The notes under the pieces: model-generated
What the model saw: only the letters and a program-made list of their open reading frames with translations
Told to the model about the DNA's origin: nothing
Databases searched by the model: none
In this document: one piece after another, positions 6,750 to 7,152 of the stretch
Numbering within the stretch: position 1 is the stretch's first letter
How the letters are laid out: each line of letters begins with the position of its first letter
Made by a program: the position numbers and the translations under genes
Assembly: GCA_021793535.1 (NCBI GenBank)
Contig: JAJYSO010000085.1
Coordinates: 1 to 7,152, forward strand
Source: Bacteroidota bacterium
GTDB taxonomy: Bacteria; Bacteroidota; Bacteroidia; Flavobacteriales; Flavobacteriaceae
Length of the DNA stretch: 7,152 bases
Direction: 5' to 3'

Positions 6750-7152
6750 TTATTTTTTGAGTATACTTTTAAACAAGCCTTCCAGGAGCAATGCAATTCC
6801 CATTACCAATGCACAGCCAAATACGTTAAGCCATAAATAGGGCATCCAGTCCCACCACCAACCCATAATCACAATGAGTTGTGTGAGAATTGCCGCAACG
6901 AATACGCTTCTGCTTTGGACCTTTTTTACGAAAAAGGCCAATAGGAAGATTCCGAGAACGTTTCCGTAGAAAATAGAGCCGATGATGTTGACCAGTTGGA
7001 TGAGGTTGTCAAAAAGATTGGCCGTACACGCTACCAGAATGGCCAATCCACCCCATAATAGAGTAAACCAACGAGAAGCCTTGAGGTAATGTGCATTGCT
7101 TTTCTTTTGCTTTTGATTGCGTTTGTACAGGTCGATGACCGTTGTGGAGGCC
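6750..7152 (-). CDS. Sodium:solute symporter (SSS/SLC5 family), C-terminal 133 residues; N-terminus beyond the right edge
   Basis: This is the end of an inner-membrane Na+-coupled uptake carrier; the substrate cannot be told from this part. The frame enters from the right edge (first full codon 7151-7149) and ends with TAA at 6752-6750. The first visible residues, ASTTVIDLYKRN, match the conserved block after the Na+-site helix of the SSS family. A basic loop and four hydrophobic segments follow, at about residues 28-46, 50-75, 83-100 and 106-128 of the visible part, ending in a lysine-rich tail (SILKK). The helix NIIGSIFYGNVLGIFLLAFF fits the late SSS helices. An internal TTG at 7046-7044 is not the true start, because coding sequence continues upstream. 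The gene converges on rmuC with almost no gap. Confidence 0.87.
   Translation of the reverse strand, partial: ASTTVIDLYKRNQKQKKSNAHYLKASRWFTLLWGGLAILVACTANLFDNLIQLVNIIGSIFYGNVLGIFLLAFFVKKVQSRSVFVAAILTQLIVIMGWWWDWMPYLWLNVFGCALVMGIALLLEGLFKSILKK

Noticed and set aside
6750..7046. Complete 98-residue minus-strand protein starting at TTG 7046
   Set aside because: The frame stays open to the right edge and the extra 35 codons match the symporter family, so this is the tail of a larger protein.

Overview
The window reads as an ordinary chromosomal segment of a Bacteroidota bacterium, most likely a member of the Flavobacteriia. Two things point there. The DnaX N-terminus lacks the usual zinc-binding cysteines and carries block sequences I associate with flavobacterial DnaX. 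In addition, several genes are preceded by sequences matching or nearly matching the Bacteroidota -7 promoter element (TAnnTTTG), and most starts have no strong Shine-Dalgarno motif. The family-level assignment comes from remembered patterns, not from a search.

Layout from left to right. On the minus strand, 1-900 holds the first 300 codons of dnaX, the clamp-loader gamma/tau ATPase, cut by the window edge. Upstream of it, 976-2223 on the minus strand is a Bcr/CflA-type drug-efflux MFS transporter that appears to start at TTG. A short divergent promoter region (2224-2299) separates it from four plus-strand genes: lpxK (lipid A 4'-kinase, 2300-3370), a small DUF2249 protein (3481-3750) followed by a strong intrinsic terminator, a secreted COG1228-like metal-dependent amidohydrolase (3887-5233), and rmuC (5358-6743). 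The right end, 6750-7152 on the minus strand, is the C-terminal part of a sodium:solute symporter that converges on rmuC with a 6-bp gap.

The genes do not form one pathway. DNA replication and recombination (dnaX, rmuC), outer-membrane lipid A synthesis (lpxK), efflux and uptake (MFS, SSS), and a periplasmic peptidase-like hydrolase sit side by side, mostly as single transcription units. The gaps of 75-136 bp contain promoter-like or terminator-like sequence. No intergenic stretch exceeds 300 bases.

I found no mobile element, CRISPR array, tRNA, rRNA, toxin-antitoxin pair or defence island, and no evidence of a previously undescribed system. The items most worth a second look are the zinc-less DnaX, a 124-bp structured-looking gap before rmuC, the ambiguous lpxK start, and the unassigned substrate of the exported amidohydrolase.
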